Assembly: GCF_028200735.1 (NCBI RefSeq)
Contig: NZ_JAQKPV010000001.1
Span: 186,001-250,000, forward strand
Direction: 5' to 3'
DNA from: Streptomyces sp. ACA25
GTDB lineage: Bacteria > Actinomycetota > Actinomycetes > Streptomycetales > Streptomycetaceae
DNA: 64,000 nucleotides
Shown here: positions 26,084 to 35,037 of the stretch, one piece after another
Layout of the letters: every line of letters starts with the position of its first letter
Numbering within the stretch: the stretch's first letter is position 1
Position numbers and translations under genes: made by a program
The notes under the pieces: generated by a model
What the model was told of the DNA's origin: nothing
Databases searched by the model: none
Seen by the model: only the letters and a program-made list of their open reading frames with translations

Positions 26084-27577
26084 TCAGTCTCCGACGCGGG
26101 AGTCCAGCGTGATCTCGACGGTGGTCTCCTGGCTGCCGCGCACATAGGTCAACTCGACCTCGTCACCCGGCTGGTAGGTCCAGATCTCGCTGATCAGGGT
26201 GGGGCCGCTGTCGATGACCCGGTCCCCGAAGCGGACGATGACGTCGCCGGGCTCCAGCCCGGCCTCGTCGGCCGGGCCGCCCGGGGTGACCACGGCGGCG
26301 TCATCGGCCCCCTCGGTGGAAACCTGTGCGCCGTTCCCGCTCTCGGCCATGTCCACCGAGACGCCGATCACCGCGTAGACCGGCTCGCCGGTCTCGATGA
26401 GGTCGCGGGCGACCCGGTCGGCCTGATTGACCGGGATGGCGAAGCCGAGGCCGATGCTGCCGGCCGGCTGGCCGAGACCGCCGGACGTCGACTGAATCGC
26501 GGAGTTCACCCCGATCACCGCCCCGTCGGCGTTCAGCAGCGGGCCGCCGGAGTTGCCGGGGTTGATGGAGGCGTCGGTCTGCAGCGCGCTCATGAAGGAC
26601 GAGCGACCGCCCTGCCCGTCGGTGGCGGCCACCGGACGGTTCTTGGCGCTGACGATGCCGCTGGTCACCGTCCCCGACAGACCGTACGGCGCGCCGATCG
26701 CGACCGTGGTGTCCCCGACGGCCACGTCGTCGGAGTTGCCCAGCGGCAACGGCTGGAGGTTTCGGTCCTCGGCACCGCTCAGCCGCAGCACCGCCACGTC
26801 GTAGCCCTCCGCGCCCCCGACGAGCTCCGCCTCGTAGGTCTCCCCGTCCGAGAAGGTGGCGGTCAGCGTCCCCCCGCGCGAGGCGCTGGCGACCACATGG
26901 TTGTTCGTGACGATGTGCCCTTCCTCGTCGTAGACGAAGCCGGTGCCGGTGCCGCCCTCGGTGTCACCATCGGCCTGGATCGTCACCACGCTGGGCAGCG
27001 CCTGCTCGGCGATACCGGCCACGGATTCGGGGGACCGCTCCCCCACGTTGCTCTCGCCGGGGGCTGACGTGACCGTGCTGGAGGAAGAGGTGTCGCCGCG
27101 CTCGGCCACCAGGTAGCCGAGGCCTCCGCCCACTCCACCTGCGAGCAGCGTCACCACGGCGAGGGCGGCGATCAGGCCGGTGCGCCGCTTCCGGGGTGGC
27201 GGGGGCGGCGGAGGGTACGCCCCCCAGGTGCCGCTCGCGGCATGCTGCTGGGGCGCACCGTACGGGGAGTAGTAGGCCGGAGCGGAGGCGGTCGGAGGGC
27301 CGGCGGGCGGGGGCGGAGACGTTCCGTCACCGGCCGGGGACGCAGGCTCGGGGGAGGCGGCGGGAGCGTGCGGAGGCGGGGGCGGAGGCGGGCCGCCGTG
27401 GCCGGCCGGAGGGCCGGCGGTCCCGTGCCGCGCACCGTCACGGCTCTCGTCGGCACCGCTCCCGCCGGCGGAGTGCTCGGCCCGGGCGGCGTCAGCGGCA
27501 TGCCGGTCGGCCGCCGGGGCACCGTCGTGGCCGGCCGGCTGCTCCGGGGTGCCGGCTCCCTCGTTCTCGGTGCTCAC
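26084..27577 (-). CDS. HtrA/DegP-like S1C serine protease with PDZ domain
   Basis: 497 residues from a GTG behind GAGGAGAAA. A long Pro/Gly/Ala-rich cytoplasmic N-terminus (about residues 1-145) is followed by one membrane helix (GLIAALAVVTLLAGGVGGGL), then the trypsin-like domain with the triad His (TNNHVV), Asp (YDVAVLRL) and Ser (GNSGGPLL). A C-terminal PDZ domain follows (PADEAGLEPGDVIVRFGDR). Membrane-bound HtrA proteins degrade or refold damaged envelope proteins. The gene is divergent from a glycerophosphodiesterase gene. All catalytic residues are present, so activity is expected. Confidence 0.93.
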   Translation of the reverse strand: MSTENEGAGTPEQPAGHDGAPAADRHAADAARAEHSAGGSGADESRDGARHGTAGPPAGHGGPPPPPPPHAPAASPEPASPAGDGTSPPPPAGPPTASAPAYYSPYGAPQQHAASGTWGAYPPPPPPPRKRRTGLIAALAVVTLLAGGVGGGLGYLVAERGDTSSSSTVTSAPGESNVGERSPESVAGIAEQALPSVVTIQADGDTEGGTGTGFVYDEEGHIVTNNHVVASASRGGTLTATFSDGETYEAELVGGAEGYDVAVLRLSGAEDRNLQPLPLGNSDDVAVGDTTVAIGAPYGLSGTVTSGIVSAKNRPVAATDGQGGRSSFMSALQTDASINPGNSGGPLLNADGAVIGVNSAIQSTSGGLGQPAGSIGLGFAIPVNQADRVARDLIETGEPVYAVIGVSVDMAESGNGAQVSTEGADDAAVVTPGGPADEAGLEPGDVIVRFGDRVIDSGPTLISEIWTYQPGDEVELTYVRGSQETTVEITLDSRVGD

Positions 27578-27740
27578 AGCTTTCTCCTCAGGTGCACGAC
27601 AGCAGGGAAGGACGCAACTCCGTATCACTCTGGCGCTACGGATATGCCCCCAGTGTTCCCCACTCGCTGTCAGACCGACGTAAATCCCGGGCGGGGCCCC
27701 ACCCGGCCGGGGACTGCTCGGCGAATGGCACGATGACGCG

Positions 27741-28511
27741 GTGACCACCGACATCTCCGTGATCGCGCACCGTGGGGCCTCCGACGACGCCCCCGAGCAC
27801 AGCCTGGCCGCCTACCGCACCGCGATCGAGGACGGAGCCGACGCCCTGGAATGCGACGTACGCCTCACCGCCGACGGGCATCTGGTCTGCGTCCACGACC
27901 GCCGTGTCAACCGGACCTCCAACGGGCGGGGCGCCGTCTCCTCGCTCGAACTCGCGCAGCTTGCCGAGCTCGACTTCGGTTCCTGGAAGGACCCCGCCGA
28001 GTCCCCGGACCGGGTGGATCCCGAACGCACCACCGTCCTCACCCTGGAACGGCTCCTGCACCTCCTCGCGGAGACGGAGCGCCCCGTCGAGCTGGCCATC
28101 GAGACCAAACACCCCACGCGGTGGGCGGGCGAGGTGGAACGGCGGCTGGTGGAGCTTCTGCACCGGCACCGTCCACCGGGGGAGGTGCGGGTGATGAGCT
28201 TCTCGGCCCGCTCTCTGCAGCGGGTGCACGCCGCCGCACCGCACGTGCCCACGGTGCATCTGACGCGCTTCCTGCTCCCCCGGTACCGGTCCGGCCGGCT
28301 CCCCCGGGGGACGGCGATCGCCGGTCCGAGCATCCGCATTCTGCGCCGGGACCCCGGGTACGTGGAGCGGGCGCACCGGGCGGGGCACCAGGTGCACGTG
28401 TGGACCGTGGACTCGCCGCAGGACGTCGAACTGTGCGCCGGGCTGGGCGTCGACGCCGTGATCACGAACCGCCCACGCACCGTGCGTGAGCAGCTCGAAC
28501 AGCTCGGGTGA
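27741..28511 (+). CDS. glycerophosphodiester phosphodiesterase
   Basis: 256 residues, GTG start. GDPD TIM-barrel signatures are complete: His10-Arg11 (AHRGAS), Glu37 and Asp39 (LECDVRLT) for metal binding, His52 (VCVHDRRVNRTSNG), with E/K positions in ELAIETKHP. It hydrolyses glycerophosphodiesters to glycerol-3-phosphate and alcohol. No signal peptide is present, so a cytosolic enzyme is likely. It ends just before a short perfect palindrome that may terminate transcription. Confidence 0.93.
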   Translation: MTTDISVIAHRGASDDAPEHSLAAYRTAIEDGADALECDVRLTADGHLVCVHDRRVNRTSNGRGAVSSLELAQLAELDFGSWKDPAESPDRVDPERTTVLTLERLLHLLAETERPVELAIETKHPTRWAGEVERRLVELLHRHRPPGEVRVMSFSARSLQRVHAAAPHVPTVHLTRFLLPRYRSGRLPRGTAIAGPSIRILRRDPGYVERAHRAGHQVHVWTVDSPQDVELCAGLGVDAVITNRPRTVREQLEQLG

Positions 28512-28514
28512 CCG

Positions 28515-28530
28515 GGCTTTGGCCAAAGCC
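28515..28530 (+). terminator. palindrome after the glycerophosphodiesterase gene
   Basis: GGCTTTGGCCAAAGCC is a perfect 16-base palindrome three bases past the stop codon. It is short for a terminator and could alternatively be a protein-binding site. Confidence 0.5.
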
Positions 28531-28664
28531 TGACAAGGCGTGCTCCGGCGCATTCGCTCGGTATCGGATCATTACGAACGAGTCAACAGATGTGGCGTGG
28601 CCGGTTTCCGTCGGCGGCCGTACGGGCATCGATCCTTTGGCGTGGGGCAAAGGAGGTCTCGGGG

Positions 28665-29096
28665 GTGACGTTGGTGTTCACACAACAGGTTCCGACGTCG
28701 TCGGCCATGTCAGTGCCCCACGGTCCGGCCGGAGTGGGTACGGCAAGGCGGCGAATGCGGAGCGAGCTGCGCAACCGCGGGGTACCGGATTCGGTCATTG
28801 ACGATGCCGTTCTGATTCTCTCGGAGCTGCTGAGTAATTCGTACCGTCATGCCCGTCCGCTGGAATGCGAGCACATCCGGGCATCGTGGAGACACGAGAG
28901 CACCGGAGAGGTGACGGTTTCGGTCACCGACGGGGGCGGCCCGACCCGGCCGCGGCCCTCGACCCCCTCGGTCACCGCACGTGGCGGTCGCGGGCTCACC
29001 ATCATCACGTCGCTCTGCCGGGACTGGGGTGTCCACGACACCGATGTGTCCGGCGCCGTGACGGTATGGGCCGTCCTTCCGGCCACCGGCGGTTAG
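28665..29096 (+). CDS. RsbW-like ATP-binding regulatory protein
   Basis: 143 residues from a GTG preceded by AAAGGAGGTC. It has the GHKL/HATPase fold of anti-sigma kinases: N box ILSELLSNSYRHA (with the Mg-binding Asn), G1 region VTDGGGPTRP, and G2 region ARGGRGLTIIT. Such stand-alone domains are numerous in Streptomyces and may bind sigma or anti-anti-sigma factors, or act as general regulators. No anti-anti-sigma gene is adjacent. The longer frame starting at 28590 lacks a ribosome site. Confidence 0.88.
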   Translation: MTLVFTQQVPTSSAMSVPHGPAGVGTARRRMRSELRNRGVPDSVIDDAVLILSELLSNSYRHARPLECEHIRASWRHESTGEVTVSVTDGGGPTRPRPSTPSVTARGGRGLTIITSLCRDWGVHDTDVSGAVTVWAVLPATGG

Positions 29097-29142
29097 GCTC
29101 ACGGCGACCCGCCGTACGCACCGACGCAGGAGCCGTTCCGTC

Positions 29143-30111
29143 ATGGCCAAGAAGCGCCGTCCCCAGACCCAGGCCGCCAGGCCGCAGCTCGACGGCCGGG
29201 ACATCCCCGTCGTCGGTGCCCGTGAACCCTGCCCCTGCGGCTCCAGCCGTCGCTACAAGGCCTGCCACGGACGCGCCGCCGCACAGGCCGCGACCGAGCT
29301 GGTGCGCCGTCCCTTCGAGGGTCTGCCCGGGGAGTGCGACTGGGTGGCACTCCGCGAGCTGGTGCCCGCCGCCACCGTCGCGCTCACGCTGAAGGACGAG
29401 CTGCCCGCGGACGTCCCGTCCGTCACCCTGGCCACCGTGCTACCCATGGCCTGGCCGGCGCTGCGACGCGACAGCGGAGCCGTGCTCGTGGGCCTCCAGA
29501 ACGACACCTCGACCGGTGACCTCAGCCGGGACCTGGCCGATGTGCTGCGGCGCGCCCTGACCGCGGCGCCCGGCAGCCCCGTGCCCGCGCAGCGCACGTC
29601 GGCCGACGGCTCCCGGCTGCAGGACCTTCTCGACCTCAGCGCGGCCTTCGAGCCCGAGGTGCACAGCGGATTCGAGTTCTGGCTGGAAGACGCCGGGCAG
29701 GCCACCGCTGAGGTGGCCGCTTCGCTGGAACGCGCCAACGAGGCGGCCGTGCCCACCGCGCGACTGCGCGGCGTGGACGCCGCCTACTGGTGCCGGACAC
29801 CGGAGAAGAACCACCTGCGCTGGGTGATGCCGCACGCCGAGGAGTCACTGATCGACGCCCTCGCCCGGCTGCACGCGGCGGGGAGCTCCTCTCTCGGGGA
29901 CGGCACCCGGCTGGTCGGCTCCTTCCGCGCCCACGGACTGACCGTTCCGGTCTGGGACCTGCCCGGCTCCATGGACGCGGACGCGTGCGAGAAGCCGGCC
30001 GCCGCCTTCGCCGAGCGGCTCGCCGAGGCGCTCGCGGTCACCGCTCCGCTGTCCGCGGAGGAGCGGAAGGCCCGCAGCGGGCTCACCAACCGTCAGATCA
30101 CGCTCAGCTGA
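29143..30111 (+). CDS. DUF5926 protein with N-terminal SEC-C zinc motif
   Basis: 322 residues. A basic start (MAKKRRPQTQAARP) precedes a SEC-C-type zinc motif with Cys-Pro-Cys and a later Cys-His pair (PCPCGSSRRYKACHG), then a large domain that is highly conserved in actinomycetes and is annotated DUF5926. The SEC-C motif in SecA binds zinc and contacts SecB or ribosomes; here the role is unknown. No membrane segments are visible. It is followed about 190 bases later by a terminator-like hairpin with a T-rich tail. Confidence 0.88.
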   Translation: MAKKRRPQTQAARPQLDGRDIPVVGAREPCPCGSSRRYKACHGRAAAQAATELVRRPFEGLPGECDWVALRELVPAATVALTLKDELPADVPSVTLATVLPMAWPALRRDSGAVLVGLQNDTSTGDLSRDLADVLRRALTAAPGSPVPAQRTSADGSRLQDLLDLSAAFEPEVHSGFEFWLEDAGQATAEVAASLERANEAAVPTARLRGVDAAYWCRTPEKNHLRWVMPHAEESLIDALARLHAAGSSSLGDGTRLVGSFRAHGLTVPVWDLPGSMDADACEKPAAAFAERLAEALAVTAPLSAEERKARSGLTNRQITLS

Positions 30112-30263
30112 GATTCGGCTGAGTCAGCGTCAGCAGGCAGAAAAAGCAACGGTGTTCGACGGACAGCCGGGCCGGCAGGGCGGCGGAGGCACCCCTGAGT
30201 GGTGATTCCAGTCACAACAGGCGTCTCACGCACGGACTTCGGCCACTGAGCGGGCGCGTGGGA

Positions 30264-30355
30264 TTTGCGAAAGCCCGAGGAGTTGTTACCTTTTGAAGTG
30301 AGCCCGGTCGCTGGTGCATCCCCCGTCGCCAGCGGCCGGGTTCTTTTCTGTCCGC
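30264..30355 (+). ncRNA. candidate short hairpin RNA with C-rich loop (or terminator) in a 309-base gap
   Basis: TTGCGA and TACCTT 16 bases apart (about 30266-30293) look like a sigma-HrdB promoter. Just downstream, GAAGTGAGCCCGGTCGCTGG starts an RNA that would fold with CCAGCGGCCGGGTT (one G-U pair), leaving a loop containing ATCCCCCG. The hairpin is followed by TTCTTTT. The arrangement could be a roughly 55-base small RNA, or simply the terminator of the DUF5926 gene. A C-rich loop can pair with ribosome-binding sites, which is why I note it. The rest of 30112-30420 shows nothing else. Confidence 0.4.
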
Positions 30356-30420
30356 CGGCCCGAGCCGCCCGGCCTTCCCGGTTGCGCCTCGGTCCGGATG
30401 CCGGTGCCGCCGGAATCCGC

Positions 30421-31113
30421 TCAGTAGGCGAGACGACTTCCGGTGTCGGGTGTGTTCAGGCCGGCCTCGATCGCCACGTCCAGCAGATCCGCTGCCGAAG
30501 GAAGCGCGATGCCCCCCTGGCTCGGCACGGGAGGCCGCTCCCAGCGCACCCCGGCGCCGCCGCCCGGAGGCGAGGACGGCAGCAGCGCGTATCCGCCCTC
30601 CCCGTGGAAGCGAAGCGCACTGGGCACCCGGTCGCGGGCGTGCAGCAGCTCTCCGAGCTCCGGAAGCCCGTACGGGGCGACCAGCAGCAGAAAGCGGGTG
30701 GGTGTCGCGACCACCGGACCTGTGTGCACCCCGCGGCGGTCCAGCTCCGACAGGGCCCAGGCGCCCGCAGCCGCCGGGAGGCTGAGCGCGCAGGGCGCCC
30801 GGCCACCGGTGGCCATCAGCAGGGGGGCCTGCGGCCACTGTGTCCACCACCAGCGCACCATCCGAGGGTCGGTGGTGGCCGCCAGCAGCCCGGGAATGCT
30901 GGGGTGAGCGCCGGGCACCACACAGCCCGGACGGGAGCACCCGCAGCTGCCGTCCGGGCGGGTCTCCACGCCGGGCACCACCGGCCACCCCCAGGACGCC
31001 GCACAGGTCAGCGCGGCGTTCCGGGCGGCCTTGGGCCGGCCGGGAGAGGCCACCGCCAGGAGGCGGGCCAGGAGAGAGCGTCGCTTTCCGAGCTTTCCGA
31101 GAGTCTCGCGCAT
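30421..31113 (-). CDS. bifunctional DNA primase/polymerase-like (prim-pol) protein
   Basis: 230 residues. It resembles the N-terminal prim-pol domain found alone in Streptomyces: NAALTCAASWGWPVVPGV, a Cys-rich loop GSCGCSRPGCVVPGAHP, WWTQWPQAPLLMATG, and HARDRVPSALRFHGEGGYALLPSS. The classical prim-pol metal-binding acidic pair is not obvious, so catalytic activity is uncertain. Free-standing copies of this type are core genes of unknown role. The gene faces away from the PP2C phosphatase gene, sharing a 570-base upstream region. Confidence 0.8.
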   Translation of the reverse strand: MRETLGKLGKRRSLLARLLAVASPGRPKAARNAALTCAASWGWPVVPGVETRPDGSCGCSRPGCVVPGAHPSIPGLLAATTDPRMVRWWWTQWPQAPLLMATGGRAPCALSLPAAAGAWALSELDRRGVHTGPVVATPTRFLLLVAPYGLPELGELLHARDRVPSALRFHGEGGYALLPSSPPGGGAGVRWERPPVPSQGGIALPSAADLLDVAIEAGLNTPDTGSRLAY

Positions 31114-31682
31114 GTACGCCCGTTCCTTTCCTTCGTGCCTGAGGGCCGGGACACAGCTGACCGGCTGGTCACCTCACATGGAACACAGATCGCCGTATGC
31201 AGCGGTTCGCGCGGTGGTACCCAGCCTGGGACGCGGTGAGCCGGATGAACAGAGGGTGAGGGGTGGCGAGCGATGGCGCTTTGTGCTCGCTCCCGCCTGT
31301 GCTGAAGCGCTGTTCGCACCAGGGCGGCGTGCTTGCCCGTCTTCTGCCAGGACGCCGGGGCCCGGCTGTCCGTTCCGCCAGGACCTGACCAGTCCTGTGG
31401 TTCTCCGGCCGAGTACCCAGTCTCTGCGGCACTACCGACCGTGGAGGAAGGACCAGTCGATCGTGCGCAGCCCGGACAAGCGTCTTTTTTCGCCAACCTT
31501 GCAGAGCGTCGGCCTGTCAACACCGAGTGTTCGCTTCACCTGGGCATCATCCCCCTCAACAGTTCATGCAGGAGATCTCGTCACTGGCGCGTGTGCATGC
31601 GGAATGTCCCCCCAGTGACTCACGTGACATGGGGGTTTGCAATGCCGTTGCGCCAAGCCCGACTCGACAAGAGTCGCCGCGT
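31114..31682. other. long divergent regulatory region between prim-pol and PP2C genes
   Basis: About 570 bases, AT-richer than the coding DNA around it, particularly 31480-31640 (for example GCGTCTTTTTTCGCC near 31481 and a CCCCCCAGTGACTCACGTGACATGGGGG hairpin-like region at 31600-31627). In-frame starts for the PP2C gene exist here (31527, 31629), but none has a ribosome site. It probably carries both promoters and a leader. Confidence 0.4.
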
Positions 31683-33065
31683 ATGAAGAGCTCACCGATG
31701 GCGAGACTGGCCGGAATTCACCTGCCTCTCTCCGCCCTGCCCCAGACTCCAGCACCCACCGACGACGCCGAGCCGGGTTTCCGCGGCCCCGGCGGGGTGC
31801 ACGACCGGCTCGCCTCGTGGATCTGTGATCTCACCACCCTGCACGACCTCACCGAACGGCTGGGGCGTACGGGCACCCTGGACGAGGCGCTGCAGGAGAC
31901 CCTGCGCGCCGGGGCCACCCTCGCCGGGGCGCGCCGCGGTCTCCTCTCCCTGAGCCCGGCCGACGGCACCGGCCCGGACCGGCTGGTCGGCCTCGGACTC
32001 GACCATGCCGAGCTCGGCGCCATCGAGACCGTTCCCCGCAGCTCGGCCTCCTATGCCCGGCTGCTGGACGCACTGCCCGGCAGCGGGGAGCCGCTCACCG
32101 AGATCGCGCACCACAACATCCCCCATGACGAGGGACTCGCGCCCAGGCATCGGGAGGTGGCCGCCCGGCTGGGCTTCGCCGCCAGCTACGCGCTGCCGCT
32201 CACCGCCGACGGGCACGGCCGGATCGGGGCCGCCGTGTGGCTCTACGACGAGCCCGGCCGGCCGGACGAGCGACAGCGCCACCTGCTCGCTCTGTACCTG
32301 CGTCAGGCCACCACGCACCTGGTGAACCGGATGGAGCTCACCCGGGCGCACTCGGCTGTGCAGGCCGTGCACGAAGGACTGCTGCCGAGCCGGCTGCCCC
32401 GGCTCCCGGGCGTCAGGATCGCTGTACGGCACCACACCAGGCCAGGCGGCGGCGGTGACTTCTACGACGCCCTGCCGCTGCCGGACGACGCACTCGGGTT
32501 CGCCGTCGGCAGCGTCACCGGCTCCGGCCCGAGCGCGGTGGCCGCGATGGGACGTCTCCGGGCAGGGCTGCGGGCCTACGCCGTCATGGAGGGCGAGGAC
32601 CCGGTCGCCGTCCTGTCCGATCTGGAGCTGTTGCTGCGCGTCACCGAACCGTCCCGGCTGGCCACCGCCCTCTTCGGGTACGCCGAGCCGCACACCCGCA
32701 AGCTGATCGTGGCCTCCGCGGGAAACCCCCCGCCGCTGGTGCTGGGGCCGGCGAGGGCGGAGTTCGCGGAGACCAGTCTGTCCGCTCCGCTCGGCATGCT
32801 CGCCTGCTGGGAGGCACCCAGCGTCGAGATCGATCTCGACCCGGGAGAAACGGTACTGCTCTACACCGAAGGGCTGCTGCAGCGCAGCGGGGAACCCATG
32901 GACCGCGCCTTCGCCCGGCTGCAGGCGGCCGCGGCCGGAGCCGGGCCCGCCGTGCGCGACGACCCGGAGGCGCTGGCCGACCACGTCCTGCACACCGTGC
33001 TGCCGGGGACGCTGCAGCCGCACGGCGCTCCGGAGGACGTCGTGCTGCTGGTCGTCCGGTTCTGA
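31683..33065 (+). CDS. GAF-PP2C (SpoIIE-type) phosphatase-like regulator
   Basis: About 460 residues from the ATG at 31683; ATG 31698 or upstream starts are possible, as no ribosome site decides. A GAF domain (about residues 60-215) precedes a SpoIIE-type PP2C domain. The first metal-binding Asp is present (GGDFYD, Asp259) and the C-terminal Asp (APEDVVLLVVRF) is present. However, the normal GDVxGxG reads VGSVTGSG, putting Ser277 where the second metal-binding Asp is expected. Such proteins normally dephosphorylate anti-anti-sigma factors in partner-switching pathways. Activity may be reduced or lost. Confidence 0.82.
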   Translation: MKSSPMARLAGIHLPLSALPQTPAPTDDAEPGFRGPGGVHDRLASWICDLTTLHDLTERLGRTGTLDEALQETLRAGATLAGARRGLLSLSPADGTGPDRLVGLGLDHAELGAIETVPRSSASYARLLDALPGSGEPLTEIAHHNIPHDEGLAPRHREVAARLGFAASYALPLTADGHGRIGAAVWLYDEPGRPDERQRHLLALYLRQATTHLVNRMELTRAHSAVQAVHEGLLPSRLPRLPGVRIAVRHHTRPGGGGDFYDALPLPDDALGFAVGSVTGSGPSAVAAMGRLRAGLRAYAVMEGEDPVAVLSDLELLLRVTEPSRLATALFGYAEPHTRKLIVASAGNPPPLVLGPARAEFAETSLSAPLGMLACWEAPSVEIDLDPGETVLLYTEGLLQRSGEPMDRAFARLQAAAAGAGPAVRDDPEALADHVLHTVLPGTLQPHGAPEDVVLLVVRF

Positions 33066-33222
33066 CCGGGGCCGGGGATCTGTCCCCGGTCCCGGTCCCG
33101 GAGCCGGGACGGAAGCCCGCCCGCCGGCCCCTGCCCACCTGCCCTGTCAGGGACGAGGGCCCCGCGCCTACGATGGAGACCGGTCCCAGACCGGTCCAGT
33201 CAGCATGCGAGGAGGCACCGAC

Positions 33223-34686
33223 GTGGCCGAGGAGCAGACTCCGGAGACCCCGGACACCAAGCCCGAAGAGCCGAACAAGCCGCGGAAGAACGGCCTCAGC
33301 CCGCTCGTCTCCGACGAGCTGGCAGAGAACATGAAGGGTGGCTGGGACGACACCGAGCTGCACGGGCTGGAGCCCATCGCCCAGGCGGGGCACACCGCGC
33401 GCCGCCGGGCGGCGCTCTCCGCCCGCTTCCCGGGCGAGCGCCTCGTGGTGCCCGCCGGCAAGCTGAAGACCCGCTCCAACGACACGGACTACCCCTTCCG
33501 TGCCTCCGTGGAGTACGCCTACCTCACCGGCGACCAGACGGAGAACGGCGTCCTGGTCATGGAACCCACCGGGAGCGGTCACGACTCCACGCTGTACCTG
33601 CTGCCTCGCTCGGACCGGGAGAGCGGCGAGTTCTGGCTGAACGGCCACGGCGAGCTGTGGGTCGGCCGCCGCAACAGCCTCACCGAAGCCGAACAGCTCT
33701 ACGGCATGCCCTGCGAGGACGTCCGTAAGGTCGCGGAGAAACTGGCGGAGGCATCCGGCCCGGTCCGCCAGGTCCGCTCCTACGACGCGGGCATCGAGGC
33801 CGCGCTCACCGACAAGGTCACCGCGGAGCGGGATGCCGAGCTGCAGACCTTCCTGTCCGAGCTGCGGCTGGTCAAGGACGACTTCGAGATCGCCGAGCTG
33901 ACCTTCGCCTGCGAGGCCACCGCCCGTGGTTTCGAGGATGTCGTACGCGTGCTGGACCGGGCGCGGGCCACCTCCGAGCGGTACATCGAGGGCACCTTCT
34001 TCCTGCGGGCCCGTGTCGAGGGCAACGACGTCGGCTACGGGTCCATCTGTGCCGCCGGCCCGCATGCCACGACGCTGCACTGGGTCCGTAACGACGGCCC
34101 GGTCCGGGACGGTGACCTGCTGCTGCTGGACGCCGGTGTGGAGACCAGGAACCTCTACACGGCGGACGTCACCCGCACGCTGCCGATCAGCGGCCGGTAC
34201 ACCGATCTGCAGCGCACCGTCTACGAGGCGGTGCTCCAGGCCCAGGAAGCCGGTATCGCGGCCGTGCGGCCGGGCGCGAAGTACCGCGACTTCCACCAGG
34301 CGGCACAGCGGGTGCTCACCGAGAAGCTCGTCGAGTGGGGGTTGCTGGAAGGACCGGTCGAGCGGGTTCTGGAACTCGGCCTCCAGCGCCGCTGGACGCT
34401 GCACGGCACCGGGCACATGCTCGGGCTGGACGTGCACGACTGTGCCACGGCCCGCCGCGAGTCCTACGCGGACGGCACGCTGGAGCCGGGCATGTGCCTG
34501 ACGGTCGAACCGGGGCTGTACTTCCAGGCCGACGACCTGACGGTGCCCGAGGAGTACCGGGGGATCGGCATCCGGATCGAGGACGACATCCTGGTGACCG
34601 AGGACGGCAACCGGAACCTCTCCGCGATGCTGCCGCGCCGGCCGGACGAGGTCGAGGCATGGATGGCGGATCTGCAGCGCGGCTGA
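33223..34686 (+). CDS. pepP: Xaa-Pro aminopeptidase (M24B, PepP type)
   Basis: 487 residues. GTG 33223 follows GCGAGGAGGCACC and fits the family N-terminus; the longer frame begins six codons earlier. An N-terminal creatinase-like domain (about residues 1-225) precedes the pita-bread M24 domain with the five metal ligands visible: LLLDAGVETRNLYTADVTRT (two Asp), HGTGHMLGLDVHD (His), EPGLYF (Glu) and IRIEDDILVT (Glu). It removes N-terminal residues preceding proline in the cytosol. It is followed by a strong hairpin terminator. Confidence 0.94.
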   Translation: MAEEQTPETPDTKPEEPNKPRKNGLSPLVSDELAENMKGGWDDTELHGLEPIAQAGHTARRRAALSARFPGERLVVPAGKLKTRSNDTDYPFRASVEYAYLTGDQTENGVLVMEPTGSGHDSTLYLLPRSDRESGEFWLNGHGELWVGRRNSLTEAEQLYGMPCEDVRKVAEKLAEASGPVRQVRSYDAGIEAALTDKVTAERDAELQTFLSELRLVKDDFEIAELTFACEATARGFEDVVRVLDRARATSERYIEGTFFLRARVEGNDVGYGSICAAGPHATTLHWVRNDGPVRDGDLLLLDAGVETRNLYTADVTRTLPISGRYTDLQRTVYEAVLQAQEAGIAAVRPGAKYRDFHQAAQRVLTEKLVEWGLLEGPVERVLELGLQRRWTLHGTGHMLGLDVHDCATARRESYADGTLEPGMCLTVEPGLYFQADDLTVPEEYRGIGIRIEDDILVTEDGNRNLSAMLPRRPDEVEAWMADLQRG

Positions 34687-34701
34687 GCGCCGCGAGGCAC
34701 A

Positions 34702-34738
34702 CTGGAGGGGCGGGCACCCGCGGTGCCCGCCCCTCCAG
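34702..34738 (+). terminator. hairpin terminator after pepP
   Basis: A perfect 16-bp stem (34702-34717 with 34723-34738) and a 5-base loop. The following 300 bases up to the next gene contain another GC hairpin near 34902-34925 and the sequestering stem described at 34987. Confidence 0.82.
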
Positions 34739-34986
34739 CCGGACCACGGACCGGCAGCCATGCGTCAGTTCGCTGCCGCGCTCCGTCACCGGACCGGGCG
34801 ACCGGGCAGGTGGCCGAGGTGTCAGCGGGCTCATTCCGGGTAGTGCGCCTCATCCGGGAACTCCCCCTCCGGCACAACCGTTGTCCGGATCCCCAGCCCC
34901 CGGCCGCTCCAGAGGAGCGGCCCCGGGCGTCAGAAAGGAGCACTGTTGTCCGCCCGATCGTCGGACCCGCCTGATCACAGTCCCCG

Positions 34987-35032
34987 ACCACCTCGCCAGC
35001 ACTTGACTGGCCGCGGCACACGGCGAGGTGGT
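34987..35032 (+). promoter_or_regulatory. stem that would hide the ribosome site of the first CNNM gene
   Basis: ACCACCTCGCC (34987-34997) is perfectly complementary to GGCGAGGTGGT (35022-35032). The right arm contains the GAGGTGG ribosome site of the ATG at 35038. In the mRNA this 11-bp helix would mask the site, so the leader may control translation. Confidence 0.45.
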
Positions 35033-35037
35033 GTCCG

